Origin: a bacterium | GTDB taxonomy: Bacteria; Desulfobacterota; Deferrimicrobia; Deferrimicrobiales; Deferrimicrobiaceae | Assembly: GCA_020056545.1 (NCBI GenBank) | Contig: JAGVHM010000045.1 | Coordinates: 1 to 5,258 of the forward strand | Direction of reading: 5' to 3' | DNA length: 5,258 nt | In this document: positions 1 to 4,990 of the stretch, piece after piece | How the letters are laid out: each line of letters begins with the position of its first letter | Numbering within the stretch: the stretch's first letter is position 1 | Translations under genes and position numbers: made by a program | The notes under the pieces: generated by a model | The model's database searches: none | Seen by the model: the letters and a program-made list of their open reading frames with translations, nothing else | Told to the model about the DNA's origin: nothing

Positions 1-3
1 CGG

Positions 4-450
4 TTACGCTTCCGCCACCACGCTCACGGAGACCTCGGGCTGGAAATCGGCGCCCGCCTTCACCTTGACCTTGTAGTCGCCCAGATGCTTTATCGGATCG
101 GGAAGCTGGATCATCTTCCTGTCGACGGGGACGCCGGCCTTTTCCAGCGCTTCGGCGATGTCCCTGGACGTGATCGCGCCGAACAACTTCCCCTCCTCGC
201 CCGCCTTTGCGGAGATCGTCACGGACACCGCCTGGAGCCTTGAAACCAGCGATTCGGCGCTCTTCCGGGATTTCTTCACCCGCGCCTCGATCACCCGCCT
301 GTCATGATCGAGGGATTTGAGGTTCCGTACGTTCGCAGGCACCGCCAGCCGCCGCGGGATGAGGTAGTTGCGCCCGAACCCGTCGGCGACCTTGACGACG
401 TCGCCCGCCTTCCCAAGCTTTTCCACGTCTTCGCGCAGGATGATCTTCAT
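4..450 (-). CDS. rplI: Large ribosomal subunit protein bL9
   Basis: Encodes 148 residues, the usual length for bL9. Residues 1-40 match the conserved N-terminal rRNA-binding domain: an MKIILREDVEKLG start, then GxGDVVxVxDGFGRNYLIPRxLA-type sequence, including FGRNYLIP at about 25-32. A charged helical linker follows (about 45-75), then the C-terminal domain with the KLFGAITSRDIAEAL block. In the family, bL9 binds 23S rRNA near the L1 stalk and helps maintain reading frame. The ATG is preceded by GAGGG at 456-460 with 5 nt spacing. The gene starts 10 nt after the rpsR stop and is the last cluster gene in the window. Its TAA stop is 3 bases from the window edge, so any terminator or dnaB neighbour (common in this position) lies outside. 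Identification is secure. Confidence 0.98.
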   Translation of the reverse strand: MKIILREDVEKLGKAGDVVKVADGFGRNYLIPRRLAVPANVRNLKSLDHDRRVIEARVKKSRKSAESLVSRLQAVSVTISAKAGEEGKLFGAITSRDIAEALEKAGVPVDRKMIQLPDPIKHLGDYKVKVKAGADFQPEVSVSVVAEA

Positions 451-460
451 CGCCGCCCTC

Positions 461-754
461 CTACCTGACCTGGGTGGCGGTGAACGGGATCAGCGCCACG
501 ATGCGCGCCTTCTTTATTTCCACCGTAAGCTTCCGCTGATGCTTGGCGCAGGTCCCCGAGATGCGCCGTGGGACGATCTTCCCGCGCTCGGAGACGAACT
601 GCTTTATCATGTAGACGTTCTTGTAGTCGAGCTGAAGCTCCTTTTCCGCGCAGAACCGGCAGAACTTCTTGCGGACGTAGCGCCTCTTCGGCCCTCCCGG
701 GCCGCCGCCCTCGCGCCCGCTGTTGTGCCGGGGGTTTCTCGTCGGGATGCTCAT
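461..754 (-). CDS. rpsR: Small ribosomal subunit protein bS18, cysteine-containing form
   Basis: Encodes 97 residues. The family core runs from about residue 25 to the end, with the conserved block [18 protein letters not shown] (43-60) followed by [15 protein letters not shown] and a basic C-terminal helix. bS18 pairs with bS6 on the platform of the 30S subunit. Cys32, Cys35, Cys69 and His72 form a C-x2-C...C-x2-H set, suggesting the putative zinc-binding (C+) version; many bS18 proteins have lost it. The N-terminal 24 residues are Gly/Arg/Pro-rich and variable. An open frame extends further upstream to 916, overlapping ssb. The ATG at 754 is preferred because bS18-like sequence starts there and it has AGGAGG (765-770) and GAGGAG (758-763) just upstream. 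It follows ssb by 49 nt and precedes rplI by 10 nt. Confidence 0.97.
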   Translation of the reverse strand: MSIPTRNPRHNSGREGGGPGGPKRRYVRKKFCRFCAEKELQLDYKNVYMIKQFVSERGKIVPRRISGTCAKHQRKLTVEIKKARIVALIPFTATQVR

Positions 755-803
755 CGCTCCTCTTCCTCCTGGTGATCGGATGATATCGTTGCGCCCCGCC
801 CGT

Positions 804-1208
804 TTAGAACGGGGTGTCGTCGTCCACGGTTTCGCCGCCCGGGGCCGGCGTTCCTTCCGGGGCGCTCTTGCCAGCCCCGCCGCCGGGCGACCCGAGGAAC
901 TGCACGTTCTGGGCAACCACTTCGATCTTGCTTTTCTTTACTCCCTCCGCCTCCCACCGCCGCTGCCGGAGCCGCCCCTCCACCAGGACGGGCCGCCCCT
1001 TGGAAAGGTACTCGGCGCAGTTCTCCCCCTGCTTGCCGAAGACCACGATGTCGAAGAACGACACCTCCTCCTTGACCTCGTTGTTCTGGCGGTACCGGGA
1101 ATTCACCGCGATGCCGAAGCTCGTCACCGACATCCCTGAGGGAAGGTACCGGATTTCCGGATCGCGGACGAGGTTGCCGGCCAGGACGACACGGTTGAAG
1201 GTTACCAT
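804..1208 (-). CDS. ssb: Single-stranded DNA-binding protein SSB
   Basis: Encodes 134 residues. The OB fold spans about residues 1-106, with the typical N-terminus [22 protein letters not shown] and the later motifs [21 protein letters not shown] and VEGRL. A short Gly/Pro/Ala linker (107-126) leads to an acidic tail ending DDDTPF, the conserved C-terminal peptide through which SSB recruits replication and repair partners (E. coli ends DDDIPF). The protein is shorter than E. coli SSB because the linker is short. GAGGAGG at 1214-1220, 5 nt upstream, supports the ATG. It lies 13 nt after rpsF, between rpsF and rpsR, the same arrangement as in Bacillus and many other bacteria. Expression is therefore likely linked to that of the ribosomal proteins. 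Confidence 0.97.
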   Translation of the reverse strand: MVTFNRVVLAGNLVRDPEIRYLPSGMSVTSFGIAVNSRYRQNNEVKEEVSFFDIVVFGKQGENCAEYLSKGRPVLVEGRLRQRRWEAEGVKKSKIEVVAQNVQFLGSPGGGAGKSAPEGTPAPGGETVDDDTPF

Positions 1209-1221
1209 CGGAACCTCCTCT

Positions 1222-1605
1222 TTACTGGGCCGGGGCTGCGGGAGGAGCCCCCGCCGGCGGCGGCTGTTCTTCCGCAGGGGACGGCGCCTCAGCCGGGGCG
1301 GCCTTCCCCTTGACCTGGATCTCCACGCGGCACGTCATGTGACGCAGGACCCCGTCGAAGATCTTGATGTTGCGCTCCACCTCCTCCACCACTCCGCGGT
1401 TTCCGGTGTAGAGAAGAAACGTGTAGTACGCGTTGACCTTCTTGCGGATCTGGTAGGCCAGCTTCCTGGTTCCCCAGTCGTCCTGCTTCAGGACCTCCCC
1501 CTGGTAGGAACCGATCACTCCCGCCAGCTTGGCGAGGAACTCCTTGCGCTTGTCTTCGGGGAGTTCGGGGTCGAACAGGACCACGGTTTCATACTTCTTC
1601 GGCAT
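1222..1605 (-). CDS. rpsF: Small ribosomal subunit protein bS6
   Basis: Encodes 127 residues. Residues 1-98 are the ferredoxin-like bS6 domain: KKYETVVLFDPEL at the N-terminus, WGTRKLAYQIRKK at 44-56 and the bS18/rRNA-facing strands ending in MTCRVEIQVKG. Residues 101-127 are a low-complexity Ala/Pro/Glu tail; variable C-terminal tails are common in this family. bS6 binds bS18 on the 30S platform. The frame could open at a TTG at 1617, overlapping the pth stop, but AAAGGAGG (1619-1626) would then be only 1 nt from the start codon. The ATG at 1605 gives 13 nt spacing and a normal N-terminus, so it is chosen, although the spacing is long. It begins 8 nt after the pth stop and ends 13 nt before ssb. 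Confidence 0.96.
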   Translation of the reverse strand: MPKKYETVVLFDPELPEDKRKEFLAKLAGVIGSYQGEVLKQDDWGTRKLAYQIRKKVNAYYTFLLYTGNRGVVEEVERNIKIFDGVLRHMTCRVEIQVKGKAAPAEAPSPAEEQPPPAGAPPAAPAQ

Positions 1606-1613
1606 GGGATTTC

Positions 1614-2321
1614 TCAAGCCTCCTTTCGGCTTATCGAGCCCCCGGTCTTTCCGCCGGGAGCAAGGAGTATGTCGCCCTCCCCGGTATCCGGTGAGGGACT
1701 TGCGCGCCGGGCGTTCCAGCGCGTCATTGCCTTGTCGAAGCCGTCCCTTAGTATATCTTGGACGGCTTTCTCGGCGGCGGCGACGCCGTCGAGAAATACA
1801 TCAACGATCTCAGGCTGCGGCGGCGAAAGAACGAAGTCCGCCGGGTCGACCCCTTCCGCGGGCCGGCCGATCCCGATCCGCACCCGCAGGAACTCCCGCG
1901 TCCCGAGCTCATCCTGCAGGGACCGCAAACCGTTATGCCCGCCCGTCCCGCCTCCCCGCTTGAGCCGGACCTGTCCGGGCGGGATGTCCAGGTCGTCGTG
2001 GATGACGATCAGGTCCCCGGGGGATTCGGCGTATGCCCGGTAGACCGGCGCCACCGCGAGGCCGCTCAGGTTCATGTACGTCCTGGGCCGGGCCAGCAGG
2101 ACCGGGATCGCCTCATCGCCGCCGCCGGTACCGCGATCGAGGTCTCCCGCGGCTGCGAGCCTCACACCCATGGAGCGCGCAAGCAGCTCGATCGCCATGA
2201 ACCCCGCGTTGTGAAGCGTCCTGGCGTACCTCCGGCCGGGGTTCCCCAGGCCCACGATCAGGAGCTTCGGGCGGCTATGGCTTCTGCTTGTCCTTCTCCT
2301 TCTCAGCGGGCTCCGCGACAC
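1614..2321 (-). CDS. pth: Peptidyl-tRNA hydrolase (Pth), with N- and C-terminal extensions
   Basis: Encodes 235 residues, against about 190 for typical Pth. Pth hydrolyses the ester bond of peptidyl-tRNAs released by stalled ribosomes. The core begins KLLIVGLGNPG (19-29). Expected catalytic and binding residues are present: Asn27, His37, Met83-Asn84, Asp109 in IVIHDDLDIPPG, and His129-Asn130 in GGGTGGHNG. Residues 1-18 are an Arg/Ser-rich extension encoded mostly within the 3' end of rplY (47 nt overlap). The start is GTG, supported by GGAGGG at 2327-2332. No ATG, GTG or TTG lies between this codon and the core; the only nearer candidates are CTG codons. Residues 204-235 are a non-family tail containing SPSPDTGEG, read through two hairpin-forming sequences. 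The stop overlaps an unused in-frame TTG of rpsF. The function is secure; the exact start is less so. Confidence 0.95.
   Translation of the reverse strand: MSRSPLRRRRTSRSHSRPKLLIVGLGNPGRRYARTLHNAGFMAIELLARSMGVRLAAAGDLDRGTGGGDEAIPVLLARPRTYMNLSGLAVAPVYRAYAESPGDLIVIHDDLDIPPGQVRLKRGGGTGGHNGLRSLQDELGTREFLRVRIGIGRPAEGVDPADFVLSPPQPEIVDVFLDGVAAAEKAVQDILRDGFDKAMTRWNARRASPSPDTGEGDILLAPGGKTGGSISRKEA
1638..1661 (-). promoter_or_regulatory. Stem-loop just upstream of the rpsF ribosome binding site
   Basis: Read on the minus strand, GCTCCCGG (1661-1654) pairs with CCGGGGGC (1645-1638), giving 8 bp with one U-G wobble around the 8-nt loop CGGAAAGA. It lies inside the last codons of pth, 11 nt before the AAAGGAGG of rpsF. 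No T-run follows, so it is not an intrinsic terminator. It could modulate rpsF translation. In many bacteria an rpsF leader hairpin with a CCG motif binds the bS6:bS18 complex for autoregulation; a match to that motif is only a suggestion here. Confidence 0.35.
1675..1697. repeat. Palindromic element within the 3' end of pth
   Basis: This 23-nt near-perfect palindrome has CCCTC (1675-1679) pairing with GAGGG (1693-1697), one C:T mismatch (1680/1692), CCGG (1681-1684) pairing with CCGG (1688-1691), and a 3-nt centre TAT. It encodes part of the SPSPDTGEG segment of the Pth tail, beyond the conserved domain. Its shape resembles dispersed palindromic (REP-like) elements. Only one copy is visible in this window, so calling it a genomic repeat is an inference. 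Confidence 0.5.
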
Positions 2322-2946
2322 TGGCGCCCTCCACCGCCTCGACGCCTTCCTCGGGCGCCGGCGTGACCACTTCCTCGACCTTCGGAGTGTGAACCGAGAC
2401 GATGGTCATCTTCATGTCTTTCTCCACTGGATGCACGCCTTCCGGAAAGGTCAGGTGCCCCAGCTGCAGCGACTGGCCAAGCCCGAGGTGCGACACGTTC
2501 ACCTCGATGGACTCGGGAACGCTGTCGGGCGTGCACTCCACCTCGAGGGAGCGGACGACCTGCTCGAGGACGCCTCCCAGCTCGATCCCGGCCGCCTTCC
2601 CGCGGAACCGCAGCGGCACCTCGATCCGGAACTTCTGCCCGAGCGCCACCTCGTAGAAGTCGACGTGGATGACGCGGTCGGTCCGGGGATCCGTCTGGAC
2701 CTCCTTCAGCACCGCGAAAGACTCGTTGGCGGCAGCTCCATCGGTCACGCTCATCTTGACGACGACCGTTCCCCGCCTCGCGACGGAGAGAAACTTCTCC
2801 AGGTCGCGCCGCTCGAATTCCAGCGGCCGCGTCTCGAGACCTTTCCCGTATATGACCCCCGGGACCCTTCCCTTGACAAGCCGTTTCCGGTTGATCTCCT
2901 TGCCGGTCTCCAGGCGGCGCGCCGCCGCCAGTTCCATCGTGGCCAT
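2275..2946 (-). CDS. rplY: Large ribosomal subunit protein bL25, general stress protein CTC form
   Basis: Encodes 223 residues, the long two-domain CTC/TL5 form rather than the roughly 95-residue E. coli L25. Residues 4-97 form the 5S rRNA-binding L25 domain, with LAAARRLETGKEINRKRL, the RVPGVIYGKG motif at 27-36 and the HVDFYEV signature at 94-100. Residues 100-190 are the TL5-type C-terminal beta domain (VPLRFRGKAAGIELGGVLEQ; PESIEVNVSHLGLGQSL). Residues 191-223 form a Glu/Ala/Lys-rich disordered tail. The ATG at 2946 has GGAGGAG (2954-2960) 7 nt upstream, overlapping the prs stop; a second ATG three codons later lacks comparable spacing. The 3' end overlaps pth by 47 nt. The prs-rplY-pth order is widespread in bacteria and supports the call. 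Confidence 0.97.
   Translation of the reverse strand: MATMELAAARRLETGKEINRKRLVKGRVPGVIYGKGLETRPLEFERRDLEKFLSVARRGTVVVKMSVTDGAAANESFAVLKEVQTDPRTDRVIHVDFYEVALGQKFRIEVPLRFRGKAAGIELGGVLEQVVRSLEVECTPDSVPESIEVNVSHLGLGQSLQLGHLTFPEGVHPVEKDMKMTIVSVHTPKVEEVVTPAPEEGVEAVEGASVAEPAEKEKDKQKP
2327..2332 (-). promoter_or_regulatory. Ribosome binding site deciding the pth GTG start
   Basis: GGAGGG on the minus strand stands 5 nt before the GTG at 2321, inside rplY. It makes the long N-terminus of Pth plausible. A second purine-rich stretch, AAGGAGAAGG (about 2291-2300), lies inside the extension but is followed by no ATG, GTG or TTG in the pth frame before the conserved core. Confidence 0.5.
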
Positions 2947-2959
2947 TCCTTCTCTCCTC

Positions 2960-3895
2960 CTAGACGAACAGCGAACTTACCGAATCGTGGAAATGGATCC
3001 GCTTGATGGCTTCCCCGAGGAGGCCGGCCACCGACAGGACCCGGATCTTCTTGCAGGACGACTTCGCGCCGAGGGGGATGGTGTCGGTCACCACCAGCTC
3101 CTCGATGACGGACTTTTCCAGCCGCTCTATCGCCGGCCCGGACAGGACGGCGTGGGTGGCCAAGGCGAAGATGCGCTTCGCTCCCTCTTTTTTAAGGGCA
3201 TCGGCCGACATGACCAGCGTCCCCGCGGTGTCCACCATGTCGTCGAGAAGTATCGCCGTCTTCCCTTCCACATCGCCTATGATGGTCATGACCTGTGCCA
3301 CGTTGGGAGCAACGCGGCGTTTGTCGATGATCGCCATCGGCGAGTTCAGCCGCTTGGCGAAGGCCCGCGCCCGCTCTACTCCGCCCGCGTCCGGCGATAC
3401 TATAACGATGTCGTTCCCGTAATTCGCCTTTATATACTCCAGCATCACCGGCGCCGCATACAGGTGGTCGACCGGGATGTTGAAAAAACCCTGGATCTGC
3501 CCGGCGTGGAGGTCGACTGTGAGGACCCTCGACACCCCGGCGGCCGTCAGCATGTCCGCCACCAGCTTGGCCGTGATCGGAGCACGCGGGAGCACCTTGC
3601 GGTCCTGCCTGGCGTAGCCGTAGTAGGGTATGACGGCCGTCACCCGCTGCGCGGACGCGCGCTTGAGCGCGTCCATGAGGATCAGCAGCTCCATCAGGTT
3701 GTCGTTCACGGGAGGGCAGGTCGACTGGACGATGAAGACGTCCACTCCGCGCACGTTATCGCGGATCTCCACGTTGATCTCCCCATCGCTGAACCGCCGG
3801 ATGTCGGCGGTCCCCAGCGGGATGCAGAGAAACGCGCAGATCTCCTTCGCCAGCTCGACGTTGGCGTTCCCCGAGAATAGCTTTATCCTGGTCAC
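2960..3895 (-). CDS. prs: Ribose-phosphate pyrophosphokinase (PRPP synthetase)
   Basis: Encodes 311 residues, close to the usual length of about 315. It makes PRPP from ribose 5-phosphate and ATP for nucleotide, histidine and tryptophan synthesis. Visible motifs are [17 protein letters not shown] at the N-terminus, [10 protein letters not shown] (35-44), [10 protein letters not shown] (91-100), [11 protein letters not shown] with His130, [15 protein letters not shown] (166-180), the catalytic flexible-loop DKRR (191-194) and the PRPP-binding loop DDMVDTAGT (218-226). The frame is open to an ATG at 4039, but the extra 48 residues are low-complexity sequence translated from a purine/pyrimidine repeat and do not belong to the family. 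The GTG at 3895 with AGGGGA (3902-3907) gives the standard N-terminus. It is first in the minus-strand cluster, 13 nt before rplY. Confidence 0.97.
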   Translation of the reverse strand: MTRIKLFSGNANVELAKEICAFLCIPLGTADIRRFSDGEINVEIRDNVRGVDVFIVQSTCPPVNDNLMELLILMDALKRASAQRVTAVIPYYGYARQDRKVLPRAPITAKLVADMLTAAGVSRVLTVDLHAGQIQGFFNIPVDHLYAAPVMLEYIKANYGNDIVIVSPDAGGVERARAFAKRLNSPMAIIDKRRVAPNVAQVMTIIGDVEGKTAILLDDMVDTAGTLVMSADALKKEGAKRIFALATHAVLSGPAIERLEKSVIEELVVTDTIPLGAKSSCKKIRVLSVAGLLGEAIKRIHFHDSVSSLFV

Positions 3896-3901
3896 ACCTG
3901 T

Positions 3902-3907
3902 TCCCCT
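3902..3907 (-). promoter_or_regulatory. Ribosome binding site for the prs GTG start
   Basis: AGGGGA on the minus strand lies 6 nt before the GTG at 3895. Together with the canonical RIKLFSGN N-terminus it fixes the start and excludes the upstream ATG at 4039. Confidence 0.6.
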
Positions 3908-3939
3908 GTTGGGAGATGCCCACAACCCGAAAGAAATGA

Positions 3940-3969
3940 ATGATATACCTTTACGCCGCGTTTTTGCAA
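3940..3969 (-). promoter_or_regulatory. Probable sigma70-type promoter for the prs cluster
   Basis: On the minus strand a -35-like TTGCAA (3969-3964) is followed by TATATC (3947-3942) after 16 bp, or by the overlapping TATCAT (3945-3940) after 18 bp. The -35 matches consensus at 4 of 6 positions and TATCAT matches at 5 of 6. Transcription would begin near 3933, leaving a leader of about 38 nt before the GTG. Placement and spacing are good, but this is a consensus match only. Confidence 0.45.
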
Positions 3970-4015
3970 GCGGAAAAGGAAGCGGAAAAGGAAGCGGGAA
4001 AAGGAAGTGGAGAAG
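3968..4015. repeat. 12-bp purine-rich tandem repeat upstream of prs
   Basis: AAGCGGAAAAGG occurs twice exactly (3968-3979, 3980-3991), then with one added G (3992-4004), then as a degenerate partial copy (4005-4015). All purines except one C or T per unit lie on the plus strand, so the strand carrying prs is pyrimidine-rich. The array abuts the -35 element of the putative prs promoter. It accounts for the Phe/Pro/Leu stretch that would be translated if prs were started too far upstream. Confidence 0.8.
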
Positions 4016-4063
4016 AAGACCCCTTTCATGCAGAGCCATTCCTCAAATGGGGAAACGGCTCCC

Positions 4064-4146
4064 TATCCGGGTAATCCGGAAGGGACCATGAACATTAGCT
4101 GATAATTTATGCCTTATTATTCAATCGTATGTATCCGGGTCCGGAT
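4064..4146. promoter_or_regulatory. Pair of TCCGG/CCGGA dyads flanking an AT-rich island
   Basis: The 9-mer TATCCGGGT occurs at 4064-4072 and again at 4132-4140, 68 bp apart. In each copy it starts an inverted repeat: TCCGG-N5-CCGGA at 4066-4080, and ATCCGG-GT-CCGGAT (perfect, 14 bp) at 4133-4146. Between them lies an AT-rich tract in an otherwise GC-rich window. The arrangement looks like two operator half-pairs between divergent genes, but no regulator is encoded here and binding is speculative. Confidence 0.35.
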
Positions 4147-4176
4147 TGGCATGTTCTTTGAGTTACAGACATCAGG

Positions 4177-4182
4177 TACAAT
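4177..4182 (+). promoter_or_regulatory. Candidate -10 element for the secreted-protein gene
   Basis: TACAAT matches the sigma70 -10 consensus at 5 of 6 positions, 25 nt before the ATG at 4208, with the ribosome binding site between. The best -35 match, TTGAGT (4158-4163), is only 13 bp away. At normal spacing (about 4154-4159) the sequence is TTCTTT, a poor -35. The promoter may depend on an activator, or the real element may be different. Confidence 0.3.
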
Positions 4183-4207
4183 TTACTCCTACTGGAGGTA
4201 AGCGAAG

Positions 4208-4492
4208 ATGAAGAAGTTCCTTTCGTTGATGGTGGCGGTTGTTTTCGCCCTGACGTGCCTCGGCACGGCGGTGGCGGCGGAGCCCAAGGCCGCAACCCCG
4301 GCAGAGCCCGCGAAGGCGGCCCCGGGAATGGAAAAGAAGGAACGCGAAGCCGCGAAGCCGGCGAAGAAGAAGGCCGCAAAGAAAAAGGCCGCAAAGAAAA
4401 AGGCCGCGAAGAAAGCCAAGAAGGAAGGCAAGAGCGACGAGCAGAAGCCGGCCGAGCCGATGACTCCTCCCCCGGCGGCGCCGAAGAAGTAA
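4208..4492 (+). CDS. Small exported Lys/Ala-rich protein of unknown function
   Basis: Encodes 94 residues. Residues 1-24 look like a Sec signal peptide: a basic MKK start, hydrophobic LSLMVAVVFALTCLG, and an AVAA cleavage region before EPKA. The Cys at position 17 is not in a proper lipobox, so a lipoprotein is unlikely. The mature part is about 70 residues of Ala, Lys, Pro and Glu, with three perfect KAAKK units (55-69) resembling histone-H1-like tails, but the signal sequence argues for an extracytoplasmic location. No catalytic motif is present. Similar short secreted KKA/PA-rich proteins are common in deltaproteobacteria. It might bind acidic envelope polymers, which is a guess. GGAGGT (4194-4199) lies 8 nt before the ATG, and a strong terminator follows, so it is probably monocistronic. 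No family is recognised. Confidence 0.8.
   Translation: MKKFLSLMVAVVFALTCLGTAVAAEPKAATPAEPAKAAPGMEKKEREAAKPAKKKAAKKKAAKKKAAKKAKKEGKSDEQKPAEPMTPPPAAPKK
4370..4414 (+). repeat. Three 15-bp tandem units encoding KAAKK
   Basis: Units 4370-4384, 4385-4399 and 4400-4414 follow AAG-GCC-GCA-AAG-AAA. The first two are identical at the base level and the third has GCG for GCA and otherwise matches. This near-identity at synonymous positions suggests recent in-frame expansion. The repeat encodes the basic centre of the exported protein. Confidence 0.85.
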
Positions 4493-4518
4493 TTCACGCC
4501 TCGGGTAAGAAGGAAATC

Positions 4519-4551
4519 AAGGGCGGGGACCATTCCCCCGCCCTTTTTTTT
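4519..4551 (+). terminator. Rho-independent terminator of the secreted-protein gene
   Basis: AAGGGCGGGG (4519-4528) and CCCCGCCCTT (4536-4545) form a perfect 10-bp stem around a 7-nt loop, followed by a T-run reaching 4551 (eight T, the first two in the stem). It begins 26 nt after the stop codon. The opposite orientation lacks a T-run, so it acts on plus-strand transcripts only. It separates this gene from the aromatic genes downstream. Confidence 0.93.
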
Positions 4552-4608
4552 ATTTCCGTCGTAAGGCCGGACCCGCATCCATCCCGTTGCACTCCGAAAT
4601 ACCGGATG

Positions 4609-4641
4609 ATCCCGGACCGCGGACTGGATAAGAGCCGGGAT
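4609..4641. promoter_or_regulatory. Inverted repeat upstream of the chorismate mutase gene
   Basis: ATCCCGG (4609-4615) and CCGGGAT (4635-4641) are perfect 7-bp arms separated by 19 nt. They lie in the 152-nt gap between the terminator and the GTG at 4704, where the promoter of the aromatic genes must be if they are not read through. No strong -35/-10 pair was found in the gap. The dyad may be an operator or a weak RNA stem, or it may be chance in GC-rich DNA. Confidence 0.25.
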
Positions 4642-4703
4642 ATCTGTTAGGAATGTGATCAAAGGAACGCGCAACCCGGCGGCAAAGAGACGGTTCCTGC
4701 GAG

Positions 4704-4988
4704 GTGAAGGTGGAGATCGACGGCATACGGAAACGGATAGACCTGCTTGACGATGTGCTCCTGCGTATATTCAACGAGCGTGCCCGGCTGGCCCTTGAAA
4801 TCGGCCACATCAAGAAGGAGCTGGGCCTTCCCGTGTTCGACCCCGCCCGCGAGAAGCGCATCTTCGCGCGGATGAAGGGGGACAACCCGGGGCCGCTGGA
4901 CGACGGCGCCATCGTCCGGCTGTTCGAGAGAGTCGTGGACGAGTCCCGCCGCCAGGAGCGCATCATGTCGAAAATGGAAGGACCGTAA
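4704..4988 (+). CDS. aroQ: Monofunctional chorismate mutase, AroQ class
   Basis: Encodes 94 residues, a stand-alone all-helical AroQ domain that converts chorismate to prephenate for phenylalanine and tyrosine synthesis. By hand alignment with the E. coli P-protein mutase, all six active-site residues are present: Arg9 (R11), Arg26 (R28), Lys37 (K39), Asp46 (D48), Arg49 (R51) and Gln84 (Q88). The landmarks are IRKRIDLLDDVLLRIFNERARLALEIG as helix 1, PVFDPAREKRIF, and VDESRRQERI at the C-terminus. There is no signal peptide, so it should act in the cytoplasm. The start is GTG, the only start codon between the upstream in-frame TGA (4656) and the conserved Arg9 apart from a second GTG two codons later. 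The ribosome binding site is weak. The next gene starts 3 bases after its stop, implying one operon. Confidence 0.92.
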   Translation: MKVEIDGIRKRIDLLDDVLLRIFNERARLALEIGHIKKELGLPVFDPAREKRIFARMKGDNPGPLDDGAIVRLFERVVDESRRQERIMSKMEGP

Positions 4989-4990
4989 CC

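Larger units (their letters stand above)
3896..4207. other. Divergent intergenic region between prs and the secreted-protein gene
   Basis: This 312-nt stretch holds no convincing gene. From left to right it contains the prs ribosome binding site and probable promoter, a 12-bp purine-rich tandem repeat (3968-4015), and a GC-balanced segment to about 4063. A markedly AT-rich island follows (about 4088-4131), bounded by two TCCGG/CCGGA dyads, and then the candidate promoter and GGAGGT ribosome binding site (4194-4199) of the plus-strand gene. In Geobacter-like genomes ispE often precedes prs; it is absent here, and prs heads its own transcript. No tRNA cloverleaf was seen on either strand. Confidence 0.7.

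Noticed and set aside
1606..1617. TTG start for rpsF at 1617 overlapping the pth stop
   Set aside because: The ribosome binding site would be 1 nt from the TTG, and bS6 proteins normally begin close to the KKYETV motif, matching the ATG at 1605.
814..2043. Long plus-strand open frame of 409 codons opposite ssb, rpsF and pth
   Set aside because: It is antisense to three secure genes. Its Arg/Pro/Ser-rich composition is typical of GC-rich shadow frames and it shows no domain.
2669..3880. Long plus-strand open frame of 403 codons opposite rplY and prs
   Set aside because: It is antisense to conserved enzymes, has no recognisable domain and is Arg/His/Asp-rich, as expected of complementary-strand codons.
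3896..4039. N-terminal extension of Prs with a hydrophobic Phe/Pro/Leu stretch resembling a membrane segment
   Set aside because: It is the translation of the 12-bp tandem repeat. The GTG at 3895 with its ribosome binding site gives the standard Prs N-terminus and length.
4147..4162. Sigma54-like promoter (TGGCAT-N5-TTGAG) upstream of the secreted-protein gene
   Set aside because: The -24 GG is present, but the near-invariant GC at -12 is missing (GA instead), and no activator gene or site is seen.
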